In this document: positions 24,313 through 35,873 of the stretch, in pieces | Layout: every line of letters begins with the position of its first letter | Numbering within the stretch: the stretch's first letter is position 1 | Assembly: GCA_964016875.1 (NCBI GenBank) | Contig: OZ024722.1 | Location: forward strand, 15,444,576 to 15,508,575 | Length of the DNA stretch: 64,000 nucleotides | Direction: 5' to 3' | Origin: Fallopia convolvulus | Taxonomy: Eukaryota > Streptophyta > Magnoliopsida > Caryophyllales > Polygonaceae | Made by a program: the position numbers and the translations under genes | The notes under the pieces: generated by a model | What the model saw: only the letters and a program-made list of their open reading frames with translations | Told to the model about the DNA's origin: nothing | Database searches by the model: none

Positions 24313-25985
24313 TTATGTTTATGAAAATCGAATCAAAAACCTATAAATGCGCTAATCTCTTATAAACAGTACTCGGCTTACGAATAGTGCTTTGTATGTG
24401 CAAATTTCGGCTCGGCTCGGCTCGGCGCATTCAGCCTTATATCGAAATACCCCAGCGACTTTCCGGTCCCATCTCCTTTCACTTTGTGATTTTTCCTCTC
24501 GACCTGCTTCTTCCTCCTCTCATCTGCTCCACCTTCGATTCTTCTTTTTTTTTTGAAAGCTGCCTTCGATTCTTCTTCATCAGCCTTATTCTCTGGGTTT
24601 TCGTGGGTGCTTTATCACCACGCCATCTACGCTACCTATCGACGCTCGGGTCTTGCTGCTCGTGTATCGTTCTCGTGGAATCTCCGATTTCGCGTCGCTC
24701 AGGTTAAGGTTCTTCTCGCCGTCTTGTCTCCTTCTCTTCTCGGGTTCATTCTTCGACTTCAATGCCTCCTCCATTGCCTACAAGTAAGTCTATGTTTGCT
24801 CTCTTGTTGTTTCATGATGATTTCTGAGTCTAGAGTCTCACATTCCATTAGGGCTTTAGTGCTTTTCATGATTGATTTTGTATTCGCAATTGAGATTTAG
24901 TTCATGTGTTAATGGTGTATTCAGGCATTCAACAAATCCTTTTCCACATGTTTGATGCATATTTTTCCTTTTTTCTGAATTTAGGATTTGCTAGCCTCCT
25001 TGTTCGTAGCATTAGGGGAATTTACTGTTTCGGAATTGGGTTTGTTCAAGTCAAGATCCGGGATTAGGCTACTGAATTCGGGATTCAGGTTCGCGATTCA
25101 GGTTCTTATGCTTAGTTTCTTGTGCTGTAGGATTACAAAATTCACTGCTGGACCAACTCTGAGTGCAGAAGTTGAGTTGATTAGCCACCAATCCAAATGG
25201 AGTTTCAGGTAACTTGTACTCTTAAAGGCTTTGGTATCTGTTTTTAAGTAGCTATCTCCATAAAATGCATATATTATGGCTAATGTCATACATGATATGT
25301 TGCTGGTTTTATAGAGTACTTTTCTGTTGTAGATAGCTTTCATGGTTCAGCCTAGATAAAATCCTGTCACCACATTTTAGGGGGCGTTTGATTCCTTTCT
25401 TATGTTGGTAATATTGAAGTTTTAAAATGTTCTACTAACTGCCATGAGCTTCTCACGAGTTTCATGGGCCTGAGAAAGAGCTAATGGACTGTCCTACACA
25501 AGGAAATAGCACAAGAAATTATAGATTCACACTAAAATTGTTAATAAAGGAGCTGCAACTTTTCAGAGGCAAATAAACAAATTTCTAAGATTTACCATGG
25601 GTTATAACAAGGTTAAGGAAATATTCAAAACTCGATCATGATTAATTCTAATTCTCCTGTAAAAATATTCAATACAATCGATAATTTGTTATGGGAGACT
25701 ACAATGCATACAAATTTAATGCTTTACATTTTATATGAGAAGAATACACAAATGACATTTACACGATGTAATAAAGTCTTACCAAGGTAGCCAATCTTTG
25801 TCCAATTGTTAATGAAATATATATGTACGTCTATCACACTACTCTTATAAAAATAGAAGCCTCATCTGCATGAACTGTAAATTTTGCTACTTCATTACAA
25901 TAGGTACTGAATTCTTAACACTAGGTAATATTGTATAGTCTTTGATCAAACATGTAGTATGAACAAGCATCATCTATTTTGAGCA
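24313..25985. other. Possible promoter/5' exon remnant, no gene recognised
   Basis: The stretch 24400-24780 is pyrimidine-rich like a plant 5' leader and ends in an ATG (24760) followed by a plausible donor (aag|taagtc). At about 25131-25208 a short open segment is framed by splice-like ctgtag and cag|gtaact (ITKFTAGPTLSAEVELISHQSKWSF). I do not recognise the product, and the pieces do not join to a known gene. Confidence 0.3.
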
Positions 25986-25986
25986 G

Positions 25987-26706
25987 TCACGATTCTCCAA
26001 TTGTTCTAGTTAAAGTTGATGCCAATGAGAACTTGCTTCCACATTTGATGTTAAGGGTTTCCCTAACTTGAAAATCTTTAGGAACGGAGGAAAAGATATT
26101 CAAGGGTACAAAGGCCCAAGGTATGTTGAGGGTATTGTTACTTATCTTAACAAACAGTGTGGCCCTACATCACTCAAAATCAAATCTGTTGAGGATGCCA
26201 CCAGCATTGTTAGAGAAGAAAAAGTTGTGATTGTGAGTGATCTTGCTCTCAGTTTTTTACAAACTTTGCTAAAGTTGATCTGTATAATATGTAATTTGTA
26301 TTTCCTTCTCTTACAGGTTGGAATCTTCCTCGAGTTCTCTGGAGAGAAATATGCAACCTTCATTGCCATGGCTGAGAAGTTGCGCTCCGAGTATGAATTT
26401 TCCCATACAAAGGATGCCAAGCGCCTTTCGCGTGGTGAATCATCAGTGTTGGGGTCAGAGGTCAGGTTGTTAAAACTTTTTGACGAGCGCTTTGTTGATT
26501 TTCAGGTACATAATAAATTGCTTTCTTATTGCTCCTTGAAAATTATATGCAAGTTGTTAATTTGTAGAACTAATGTGAGTGCAGGAAGGCTGATGCTCTT
26601 GAGAAATTTGTTGAACACTCCAGTATCCTTATGGTGACACTCTTCAACAAGGATCCTAGCAACCACCCCTATGTTATTATGCTCTTCAACAGTAAGAATC
26701 TCAAGG
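25987..26706 (+). pseudogene. Protein disulfide isomerase fragment (end of a domain and b domain), introns retained
   Basis: Readable pieces are SHDSPIVLVKVDANE (about 25987), LKIFRNGGKDIQGYKGPRYVEGIVTYL (26068 on), then after an intron (about 26237-26316) VGIFLEFSGEKYATFIAMAEKLRSEY, a DAKRLSRGESSVLG block and RLLKLFDERFVDFQ. After a second intron comes ALEKFVEHSSILMVTLFNKDPSNHPY. These are consecutive segments of plant PDIL1-type proteins. The catalytic CGHC exon upstream, the b' and a' domains and the KDEL end are missing. The linker between VDANE and LKIF is frameshifted. Retained introns mean it came by DNA duplication, not retroposition. Confidence 0.88.
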
Positions 26707-26710
26707 TACT

Positions 26711-27410
26711 AAAGTAGGGATAGAAATTGCCCTTATATGATGTAACACAAGTAGATTTGCTCACTTGGAATGGAAGGTGTCTGGGTTTCTCTTTTGCTCA
26801 TCTGATATTTGTATAGTATACAACAATTTGAAACCTTAAGTTAATATAAAATCAAGTATTCTGTAACTGTATGTTTATATTTTGTTTCTGATTATTTCTG
26901 TTGGAGCTAAATTTGAGTATGGCTATTTTTTTTTTCAATTCAATTTAGTCGACATAAATCTCATTTAATTTGATTCTGCAGATTAGTCATGGAGTCAAAT
27001 ATCCTATATCAGTGGTAGTGTGGTACACTGGTACATATCATATCATACTGCCATGTGCTTTTCTTTCACAAAAACTTTAGAAGAAATTATCCATATATCT
27101 GATATCGAATAAAAGGGAACACTTGCAATTTTAGATGTAAACTTAATATATATAGCAAAACTCAATTTCATTAAAATTTGTTGATCACTATTTAAATTCC
27201 TCATAAGAGGAAAATACATTGGTATATGAATATTTTGTCCTTCAAGGTTTTTTGCTATGTAATGCATTCTTTGCTCTCATAAATTATAGTACCAGCTCAA
27301 CACCATTTTCAGCATTTCTTCCTTTATATCTTTCATTTGCACTTGACTTCTATCATGCAACTGGTTGCATTAAGGCCTAAATGAATATTTTCGATCATTT
27401 GAGATACTAA
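26711..27410. other. Spacer without recognisable features
   Basis: AT-rich sequence with only short random frames. No repeats or RNA genes were seen. Confidence 0.5.
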
Positions 27411-27419
27411 CTACACAAA

Positions 27420-28000
27420 ATAATGCACGCGGTCGTACCCTAGTTATATGAAAAATGAACTCAAAGTACATAAAAGTTGAACTTATCATAGGTAAAAAAT
27501 GAACCCGTAGAATATGAAAATTGAACTCAAATAATATAGGAAATTGAAGTCCTAACATAAAAAATTGAACTTCTAGTTCATCATAGGTAAAAAATGAACC
27601 CGTAGAATATGAAAATTGAACTCAAATAATATAGGAAATTGAAGTCCTAACATAAAAAATTGAACTTCTAGTATATAAAAATTGAACTGTCATATTTAAC
27701 ATTTTTAAAGCTTTTTTCTAAAAAAAGAACATAATTTATAAAAGTAAAAAAATACAAAAAAAAAATTTGAGAAAAAATCATTTTTATTTTTTAGTTACGT
27801 AAAAATCGAATTATATGAAAAATGAACTCAAAGCACATAAAAATTGAATTTATCATAGATAAAAAAAAATGAACTCGTAGAATATAGAAATTGAACTCAT
27901 ACAATATAGAAAATTGAACTCCTAAGATGAAAAATTGAACTTCTAGTGTATACAAATGAACTCATAGTATATAAAAATTGAACTGTCATAGTATGCAAAA
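27420..28000. repeat. Degenerate 'attgaact' repeat block with an exact ~95-bp duplication
   Basis: Variants of the phrase aaaattgaactc recur many times. The segment at 27479-27573 is repeated almost exactly at 27576-27670 (both contain ggtaaaaaatgaacccgtag and atataggaaattgaagtcct). A third, decayed version runs at about 27820-27940. There is no coding meaning; it may belong to an unidentified transposon. Confidence 0.8.
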
Positions 28001-28035
28001 GTCCTTACCACAAGAGTGGTCCGCACCAGAACCAA

Positions 28036-28038
<3 letters not shown>

Positions 28039-28077
<39 letters not shown>
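28039..28077. repeat. (AT)n microsatellite, about 19 units
   Basis: An uninterrupted AT dinucleotide run just downstream of the 'attgaact' block. Confidence 0.95.
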
Positions 28078-28080
<3 letters not shown>

Positions 28081-28157
28081 GTTTCTCCTTTGCAAAACTT
28101 TCATTCGCACTCTGAAGATATCCGACGAGAAAGAGTAAGGGGAGAGAGTGGGGGAGA

Positions 28158-30497
28158 GTGTAATAACTGTGGTTTTTAAGGATATTTTTGAATTTTTCTC
28201 AGATATCCTTTTAACCTCTTTGTCCGTTTTAACGCTTAATCCAATATTTTTGTTCGAAAATAAATCCTAGAAAATTCTTGGTGATATCCTAAAATCATAA
28301 AGAAATGATTTTGTGGATCGATGTGAATTCTAGTATTTTTTCAATGGAAAAAGAATATTTATTGGATAAGTCGTCCTTTTAATTATGTACTGTAAAGGTT
28401 TTAAAATACGAAACGGAAGGCTTAAAAATTGAAGGTAGCGTGATAAAATCATGGAAAATTGATTTTATTGGTCTACATAATTTACGAGACGTTTTTTGTT
28501 TAGTAAGTTTTTCCACCCGAGGTACATAATTTTACCGCTTTAACGCGAGTCCCGTTCCGAGACGAGAAATCTCGTTAGGCCGACTTTCACTTACTTAATG
28601 GGGGAGGAAAGTCATCTCGTTTTGTGCATATTGGGTAAAAACAGAGGTGAGAGAATTAGGAAGAACGACGGACTCGGGAAGAAAGAGTTGAATTCATCAT
28701 TGTCGGCAACCTTCTTTGCCTCGCTAAACGTCGTCGCCGGAGACCACTCTCCTGGGCCAGCCACCAGCAGATGCCTCACGGACCATCACGGCTCGAGCCA
28801 GGGTGACTCAACCCGTGCCTAACTTGTTCCTTCGAACCGCGGGAGCTCCCTCGCCCTTTCGTTATGTGCAAGCTCCGGTGGGAGTTTTGGGCCGTCGTCG
28901 ACCATCTCCGTTAGCCACTGCCGAACCACTCACCGCGAGGGCCGCCACCGGACAACACCCAGCCACCCTTGGGCTCTTGGATCGAGCCATTAACGAACCT
29001 AGCGAGCCATAAGCTCAAGTAAAGGCAAAAGTTGAGCTTAATTAATTAGCGGTTTGATTATGGAGCCATCGTAAGGACCTTTTGGTTCCGCTTTGCTAAT
29101 TAATTTTGAAGTTTTTAAGATCTTGACGTTGATATGGTTTCGTAGGTTCAAACCGCTCGGGAAACGGACGTCCGGATCTTCAGTTATAGCTAATACAAGT
29201 TGTAACATCGATTGGCAGGTAAAGGACTTCGGACATTTACTCGGGATTCGTTGTTAATCAATATGATCCGAGATTTGGTCATCTTTAAGAACCGTTACTA
29301 ATGAACGATTTTTATGTAGAAAATTGTTTCAAAAGTGAAACGGTTAGTTACTTATAAATTCGCCAAGATGGCTCCTTAAAGCTTGATAGCTAAGGATTAA
29401 TTATAAATCGATATACGAAAATCAAGTCGTTTTTCGATTAGGAAAGTGTAGAATTTGAGTATACAACTAAGAAGTGTATCCATGAGCTCGTTGTTGAGAA
29501 ATCTTTTGTTATATTTGGCAGAAGGGTGACTAAGATTACTGTTGGAATCACTAAGAACGTTGAGCACGCCTTCTAAGGCAAGTGGACGATTCTCTCTTGC
29601 GTTATTGTTGTTAATGAGGAATTGAATTCCATTTGATCTTCATGTTGGGAATAATTTGTGTGTTGAATAAAGTTTGTTAGGTTGTTATTTTTTTAGAAAT
29701 AACGACCATGTCGTTATTTCAGTTTTTGCGCTAGAAATGAACTTAGGACCGTTGTGTGACCTTTTGTGTTTAGCTGTCTCATGCTGAGACATTGTTATGA
29801 AGTAAGATAGTTACAGATGGGAGTTTAGACTCCAAAACATCTCTTTAGTGGTTCTATGCTGAAACACTGTTGTAAAATAGGTATTCCAAGGGTAGGAGCA
29901 GAGTCTCCAATGACCTCTTTATAACAAAGTCTGTATTGGGGGGCGTAGCTTGCTAGCGGATCCCAATATTGGAGTCATGACTCATGTATCACTTCACGTT
30001 GAAGGAGTACAATGGTGCACTTTAGCTAAGTGCAAAAGGAACTGATGTGGGTCAAGTGGTCACGGATGAAATAGGCCCTCTCACCCTGACGACGTCAGTT
30101 ACAAGAAATTTATCGGCAGCAGTTTGGGTCGATTAAAAGTTATTAAAATGAAGGTGTAATGTGAAAATCATAAAATGAAGAGAGTGTGATAGGCACGTTA
30201 ATGTAACTGAATGGTTAGTTCTTTTGATAACCATTCTTGCTCCTGATTAAGAATGATTCTTAATCAAACACTGATTAAGTTAAGTTGATTAGTCGTTGAA
30301 GACGTTTATGAATATTGTGTGGCTAATATAAGTTTCCATTAATCGTTTATGCTTCTTAAAGGAACCACAAGTTGTGGTGTTCTCTCTCTTGAATATGCAA
30401 ATCTCCTTCTTATTCTCTATAAGACTGCCAACTATTGGATCATAATCGAGCCTAGTCGAATTTTGATGCCAATATGTTTAGTCACAACCATAAGAAC
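28158..30497 (+). mobile_element. Probable 5' part of an older LTR retroelement (left half, split by the TAT element)
   Basis: Starting at tgtaataactg the sequence has an LTR/leader look: long untranslatable stretches, a GC-rich zone at 28690-29010, and no conserved frame. Removing the TAT element (30498-50437) joins this segment to 50443-52430, which ends in a gag-like N-terminus. The two halves may therefore be one disrupted chromovirus-like LTR and leader. No matching second LTR is in the window, so this is inference. Confidence 0.35.
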
Positions 30498-30969
30498 TGT
30501 TTTGGACAAAAATCTGATTAACAAACCTTTGCCCTGAATTGGGGCACGATCGAATTCAAAGGAAATAACAAGTTCAAATGAGTACGGAATTCACAAAAGC
30601 AGAGAGAAATGATCTCCTCCAGAAATTGGTTGTCTCGTGTGGTTATTCACCGTGTTCTCCAAAATACATAATTTTTTGTATATACATCTGAACTATAACG
30701 GTTATTTCCCGCGTATCACGATCTCCGGATTTCTAGGGGACATCTTGTAACTAACTTCCCACTTCCCGCATATATCGGAGGCTTTGAGTACTCTCACCAG
30801 CGTCTTCTGACAGATCTCTTCGCTCTATGACGGATGCTTTCTTCCTTCCATCGGATGACTGAGGACTTCCCCATTCCAGAATCCTGTCTTGTTCAACACG
30901 ACCGATAACTTCTTCGTGTACTTATGGGCTAGGATTACCAGATGGGCCGATGGATTTTTGGGCCTAACA
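30498..30969 (-). repeat. 3' LTR of the TAT element
   Basis: Pairs with 49965-50437. I count about 16 substitutions and one indel between them by eye (about 3.4%). It is bordered outside by agaac and inside by a polypurine tract on the - strand. Confidence 0.95.
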
Positions 30970-31221
30970 ATACCCCCAAATCCTGATCCAAATCTTTTAG
31001 GCGGGATTTGGATCGGATTTGCCACGTGAGCGTAGGCAGCGTGTGCCACGTGGTGGTTACCCGTCTGTTCGATCTCCCTCGAGAACTTGAAGAGTCCCAT
31101 CACTCAGGCTTTAAATGCCTCGCTCTAGACCCCCTCGGACGTACGCGTCATCTCTTTCGTGCTTCATCGTCTTCTTGCTCTTCTCTCTAACTGTTATTTT
31201 ACTCCTCTGTTGCTAACCTCC

Positions 31222-32041
31222 ATGGCCAACACCGATGTCAAAGACATGGGCTTTGAATCTTCTCATATCCTCGAACCTCACGAATGTCGCCCTTGTTCTC
31301 TTTCCCCAAACGAGGTGGAAACTCTAGTCCGAAGCCATGGATTCCCCTCCGATACCAACTTCTACACCCCTACATGCGAGGCTGCTGACTGGGTCAAGGA
31401 GAGCTGGGTCTGCTTTCTGGAGTACCCCTTCACTCTGGGAGCCCTTTTCCCTTTTTTTATTTTGATCATGGGCAACACCGTATCTCAGTGCGTAGGCCTT
31501 AAAAGGCGTTCTGTGGGTGGCGGATGCCGTTGACAAAGAGGACCTGACTTTTAGAGAACATCAAGCCCGGTGGGACGCCGAAAAGGCCGCTTTGGAGAAG
31601 GAAGTTAACCTGGTACCTGAGCGCCAAAGGACGGACGCGAGAAAGCTGGCGAAACTTACTGAGACGGTCAAGCGTCAATCCTCCCAAGTTGTGTCGGATC
31701 GATCCAAGATCGCTGAGCTCGAGGCCAAGAACAAGAGGATCATCAAGGAGGCTAGTGAAATCGGGGCTTATTGTTCAATGATGTCGAGGGTGGAGACAAT
31801 CAAACAGTTCGTGCCTGGCGAGCATTCAGACTGGGATTTGGATGCTGAGATCGCGTCCTTTCATGATTGCTATCCTCCAAATCAACCGGCCCCTGGTGAC
31901 GAGCTTTTGGCTTCTCTGGGCGTAGAAGAACAAGACAGTGGTCACGGTCTGGGCGCGGGTGAGGTACCTGAGCAAGGTGACGAGCCTTCGGCGGATGCTG
32001 CGGAGCAGCTAGGAGACGTTTCTATTAACGATGAAGATTAG
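31222..32041 (+). pseudogene. Extra antisense ORF of the TAT element ('putative gypsy type transposon', Transposase_28-like)
   Basis: This ORF is opposite in sense to gag-pol and lies between integrase and the 3' LTR. The first part (31222-31533, start MANTDVKDMGFESSHILEP) has the motif set of the plant 'putative gypsy type transposon' family (LVRSHGFPSDTNFYTP, then WVCFLEYPFTLGALFPFF). The second part, in another frame (31517-32041), is a coiled-coil-like helix (REHQARWDAEKAALEKEV..RKLAKLTETVKRQ..IAELEAKNKRI) with an acidic tail. Full-length relatives have several hundred residues between these parts, so an internal deletion and frame change are likely. Its role in the element life cycle is not known. 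Confidence 0.7.
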
Positions 32042-32785
32042 GGCCGTGAGCCCTTGTAAAAGATTTCTTATGATGGTTTTTTTTTGTGTTTGTTTGAACA
32101 AACTTCTGGTGACGCGTATGGGCCGCATAGAGGCCGTGAACAATGTTTGTCCTTTGTCTGGACGTCTCCTCTTCCTCGGGAAGAGGAAGTAAATAGTTTT
32201 GGTGCATGCATGTTTTTCTTTCTTGCGTACTTTCGTTTGGTATTGTCCTTCCATTGTGTGCAGGAATTTTCAGGACGGATGGGTGCTTCGGATAGAAGGC
32301 TTCAAGACAAGGACTCCTGCAAAAGTCTCTGGTCACGGGTGGCAGCTGCATTTACCGATGAAGTTTCCAAGCGTCTAACGAGCATCGCATTGGGACTTGC
32401 GCTCGGGAAGGATGGTCGATTAGAGACGTCTTTAGTCTAGGATTGGTTACCTCTGTTGCTTTGAACTTGTATTTGATTGTATAAGGCCTTCTATATGTAA
32501 ATAAAATATACTTTGGATTTTCTAGTTCTATTCATGCAAAGAGACAATAAAGGTGATCAAATAGGGATGCATTCACATCATTCATTCGATAAGAGCAAAC
32601 TATAGCATAGAAATCACACAACAAAGAGTCTTCACACAGATAAGTTGAACACACTAAGAAGGACAAATTTAAAGCAAAAGCAAGATAATAAACTGCGGAC
32701 CGGTGACCTCTCGTGTCTTGAATATCTGACGCTGAGAACCTTCTGCTGAGGATTCGGGGAGGTCATCGCTCCGATAAAAGGAGTT
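32042..32785. other. Non-coding 3' region of the TAT element up to the Sirevirus
   Basis: No conserved frame. It lies between the antisense ORF and the Sirevirus insertion site (TSD gagtt at 32781-32785). Confidence 0.5.
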
Positions 32786-33834
32786 TGTTGGAACGATGTT
32801 GGGACCTCTGGTTCTAAACATCGGAACAACGATACAGTTCTCCGAGTTTTGATAATGACAACGCTATAAGGGAACTAATGTGCTTCGATTAAGTATTTCT
32901 AAGGAACACAGGTTGAGCAAAGAACTTCCACGAATGACCAAAGATCACAGGAGCACACAATGAAGATTTCCCATCAAGGGAACTCTGAAGAGAAAAGTTC
33001 CCATGAAATGAGAACTCCCAGGAATGACCAGAGAACAAAGGCTTACACGATGAAGAGTTTCTCTCAAAGGAACTCAGAAGAGGACAGTTCCCACGACATG
33101 GGAACTCACATGTGAGGACAAGGACCGATCAACGCATATCACGGGATCCTGTCTTGGACAGGATGAAGGCACAGTCTGGGGAGCAGACTGTCACGATTGA
33201 TCCAACGGTCCGATCAATTCAAGAAGTTGACCTAGTTCAAATTGAAGTCACATGTGAAGAAAGTACAACTTGGACATCAAGCAAAGGGCATTTCGGACAC
33301 AAATGAAAGATGTGATTGAAGCCCAAGTTCACTCGAGTATAAAGCCAAATGAATAGTGCTCGGATTGAGTACTTCTCCCAGAACTCACAAATACCCACAA
33401 CAGAGAAAGAGAAAGAAGAAGAGAAGTCCCCGGCGGCGAGTGTCAGATCTCGACGACGGTGAAGGTGAAGTTCCCAAGAGCAAGGGAACTGAATTGTAAG
33501 GTTTAAGGTTTGACTCTCTTGTTTTAATTGAGTAGTTCGCTTAGGAACTCAGTTGAGAAGGTTCATTAGTGTTGCTAGAGTTAGGTAGAACTCTTAGGAA
33601 CAGAGAAGTTTGAACCTGGCTGATTGTAACTAAGGAACAAGCAATAAAATAAGAAAGTCATTCAAAATCCTCCAAGCGGAGGTAGAGGTTTACCCACACA
33701 ACTAGTTGGTTGTCGTGGGGTTCCTCTATAAGGAACTGTGTTCTTTCGGACTTGCGATATTATTCCTTCCGCTGCCTTGGGAATAGCTTAACAACCAGTT
33801 CCCAAGCTCTTGCTAACTCGTTCACGATCCAACA
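32786..33834 (+). repeat. 5' LTR of the Sirevirus (1049 bp)
   Basis: Pairs with 42607-43666. By eye the two differ at about 19-20 substitutions, a 1-bp indel and an indel of about 10 bp near 33750/43570. This is about 2% divergence. Confidence 0.95.
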
Positions 33835-33852
33835 ATTGGTATCAGAGCAGGC
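33835..33852 (+). other. Sirevirus primer-binding site (initiator Met tRNA)
   Basis: attggtatcagagcagg directly follows the LTR terminus and matches the tggtatcagagc consensus complementary to the 3' end of initiator methionine tRNA. Confidence 0.93.
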
Positions 33853-33888
33853 TGGTCTAGATTTGTGTTAGCATCGCAGGTTTCAAAC

Positions 33889-35861
33889 ATGGCTCACGAA
33901 CTCACCCAAGTCGGTCACAACAACAGCAAGCCACCAAGGCTCATCACTGATAGATTCGAAGTCTGGCAACGCGACATGAAGAACTGGATGCGCAGCCAGG
34001 ACTACCAAGCTTGGTGCGTCATAGAGAAAGGGAACTTCAAAATTGATCCAGCGATTGAGAATGACCTTTCAAAATGGGGACCTAATGAGTACAAGTGCGT
34101 GGAGGCCAACTTCAAAGCCATCCAGTACCTCAAGAATGCCATGTCGGTGCAAGACTGCGACAGAGTGGCAAACCTAGACACGGCAAAGGAAGTGTGGGAA
34201 GCCATTCAGCAAATGCACATTGGGAACTCAGACCTCCGAGAAGATCTTCAGATGAACGCAAGGAGGGAGTTCTTCACCTTCCAGATGGAGATAGGAGAAT
34301 CCGTTGATAGCTACCAATCCCGTTTTGAGGGACTTTGCACCAAGATGACTGGCCTTGGGATCACTAAAGAGGAAGTCACCGACAAAATGAAGGTTCAACA
34401 ACTCTTCAATGGGTTGACTGGAGAATGGACAAATGAAAGAACGATGTTCAAAGAGAATCCCGAAAACAGAGCTCTTATGCTCCACCAGGTTTTTGGAAAA
34501 CTGGTGGGATATGAGAAGAGAAAGATAGATGACAGGGAGCAAAAGCGAGCACATCAGGGGATAGCTCTCAAACTTGAAAAGGTGATCAAGGCAGTACAAG
34601 AGCAACATGAAGAATCTGAAGAAGATGAGGATGAAGAGCTAGTCCTTGTAACAAAAGCTCTTAGATCTTTCTACAAAGGGAAGTTCAAGAAGAATTATGG
34701 GAACTCAGGAAAAGGACAGAGTTCCCAAAGAAAATCTGCTGAAAAGGACCTCTCGGATGTAACGTGCTACAAGTGTTACAAGATGGGACACTTTGCCAAG
34801 GAGTGCCCTCAGGGAACGGACAACCGAGGAAAAGGGAAAAAGGCCTACATAGCCACATGGAGTGACGATGAAGACGAGGAGCCTGAATCATGGGCTCACC
34901 TGACATGTGCGCCATGGCCTTAGGAGAAACCATTGGGGAACAACCCAGTGAGGTAACCCCCGAATCCGTTCTTGCTTCTTTGTCAAATTATGAGAAACCT
35001 GAACTGCTTAAAATTCTCACAAGTCTTGTCAAAGATAACATTAAATTGCAAAGGAAGCTAGAAAAGTCAGAACAAACTAATGTTGAGTTAGTTGGTCTTG
35101 AGCCATGTCCCACCTGTGTGCCCCTATTGGACAAGGTTCAATCTTATGTGTCCCACATTGTAGAGTTAGAGGATGAAATTAGGACCATAGAAAGTGACAA
35201 GAATATCTTTTTGCAAAAGCTAAGTGAAAAGATTGAAAGCCCTAAAGCTTCTTGTTCCCAGACCAAATTTGTGCCAGCCACACACGACATAGGGTACGAG
35301 TCAGAGAGCCCTAATAAAGGGAAGTCCCCCTTGAGTGAACAAGAGATTAATGAATGTAGGGCATTAGAACTTCAGTGCGAGAAAAGGAAAAATGCTCACT
35401 TGGAAGAAAAGATACGTGTTCTGGAAAGTGGAGTGAATGGAGAAGTAGAATATTACACTGGGAACACTGGACACAAGCTATATGTCCAGATAGCCAAAGG
35501 GAACGGGTCTAGAGTGGTTAACAAAGAAACTATGGATAGGAAAAGGATACAGAGACCGCATCCTAAGTACTACCTAGGAGAATACTACAAGACCTGCTGG
35601 AACTGTGGTGCTCATGGGCACTACAAGGAAGGCTGTCCCAAAGCTAGGGCCCAAACTCAAAAGAACAATGAATACTGGAAAAGGCAAAATCACAGATCCA
35701 ACCCTGATAGAGTTCCCACCCGTAGAAACACACATAGGAACTCTGCCCTTAACTCTAGGGATCATTGTGACGTTAATATTGCTGATTACATGTTGTTCGA
35801 GAATGTCTTCCCTTGCAAGGGACCAGGCAAGAGTCATCTTGCCTGGGTCCTCAAAAACTAA
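33889..35861 (+). pseudogene. Sirevirus gag, one frameshift
   Basis: The start MAHELTQVGHNN fits the leader length. Residues about 20-230 are the Gag capsid region (FEVWQRDMKNWM, AKEVWEAIQQMHIG, ESVDSYQSRFEGL). A CCHC knuckle follows (CYKCYKMGHFAKEC, about 34770-34810). The frame ends at 34923 and continues from 34890 in another frame (CAMALGETIGEQ), so a small indel lies near 34890-34920. The second half is a coiled-coil-rich extension (KLQRKLEKSEQTNVEL) plus a second knuckle (CWNCGAHGHYKEGC, about 35596). Long Gag extensions are typical of Sireviruses. The stop at about 35861 may be the natural gag/pol boundary or a mutation. Confidence 0.88.
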
Positions 35862-35873
35862 ATTCTCTTGTAG

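Noticed and set aside
24387..24900. Plus-strand frames near 24.4-24.9 kb as a new gene
   Set aside because: Ser/Leu/Phe-rich reading of pyrimidine-rich leader-like DNA with no conserved motif; only a weak ATG-donor pair was kept as a note.
28598..29012. Two overlapping + strand frames in a GC-rich zone
   Set aside because: Ala/Pro/Arg-rich composition from GC-rich DNA, no motif, and located in what looks like an LTR/leader region.
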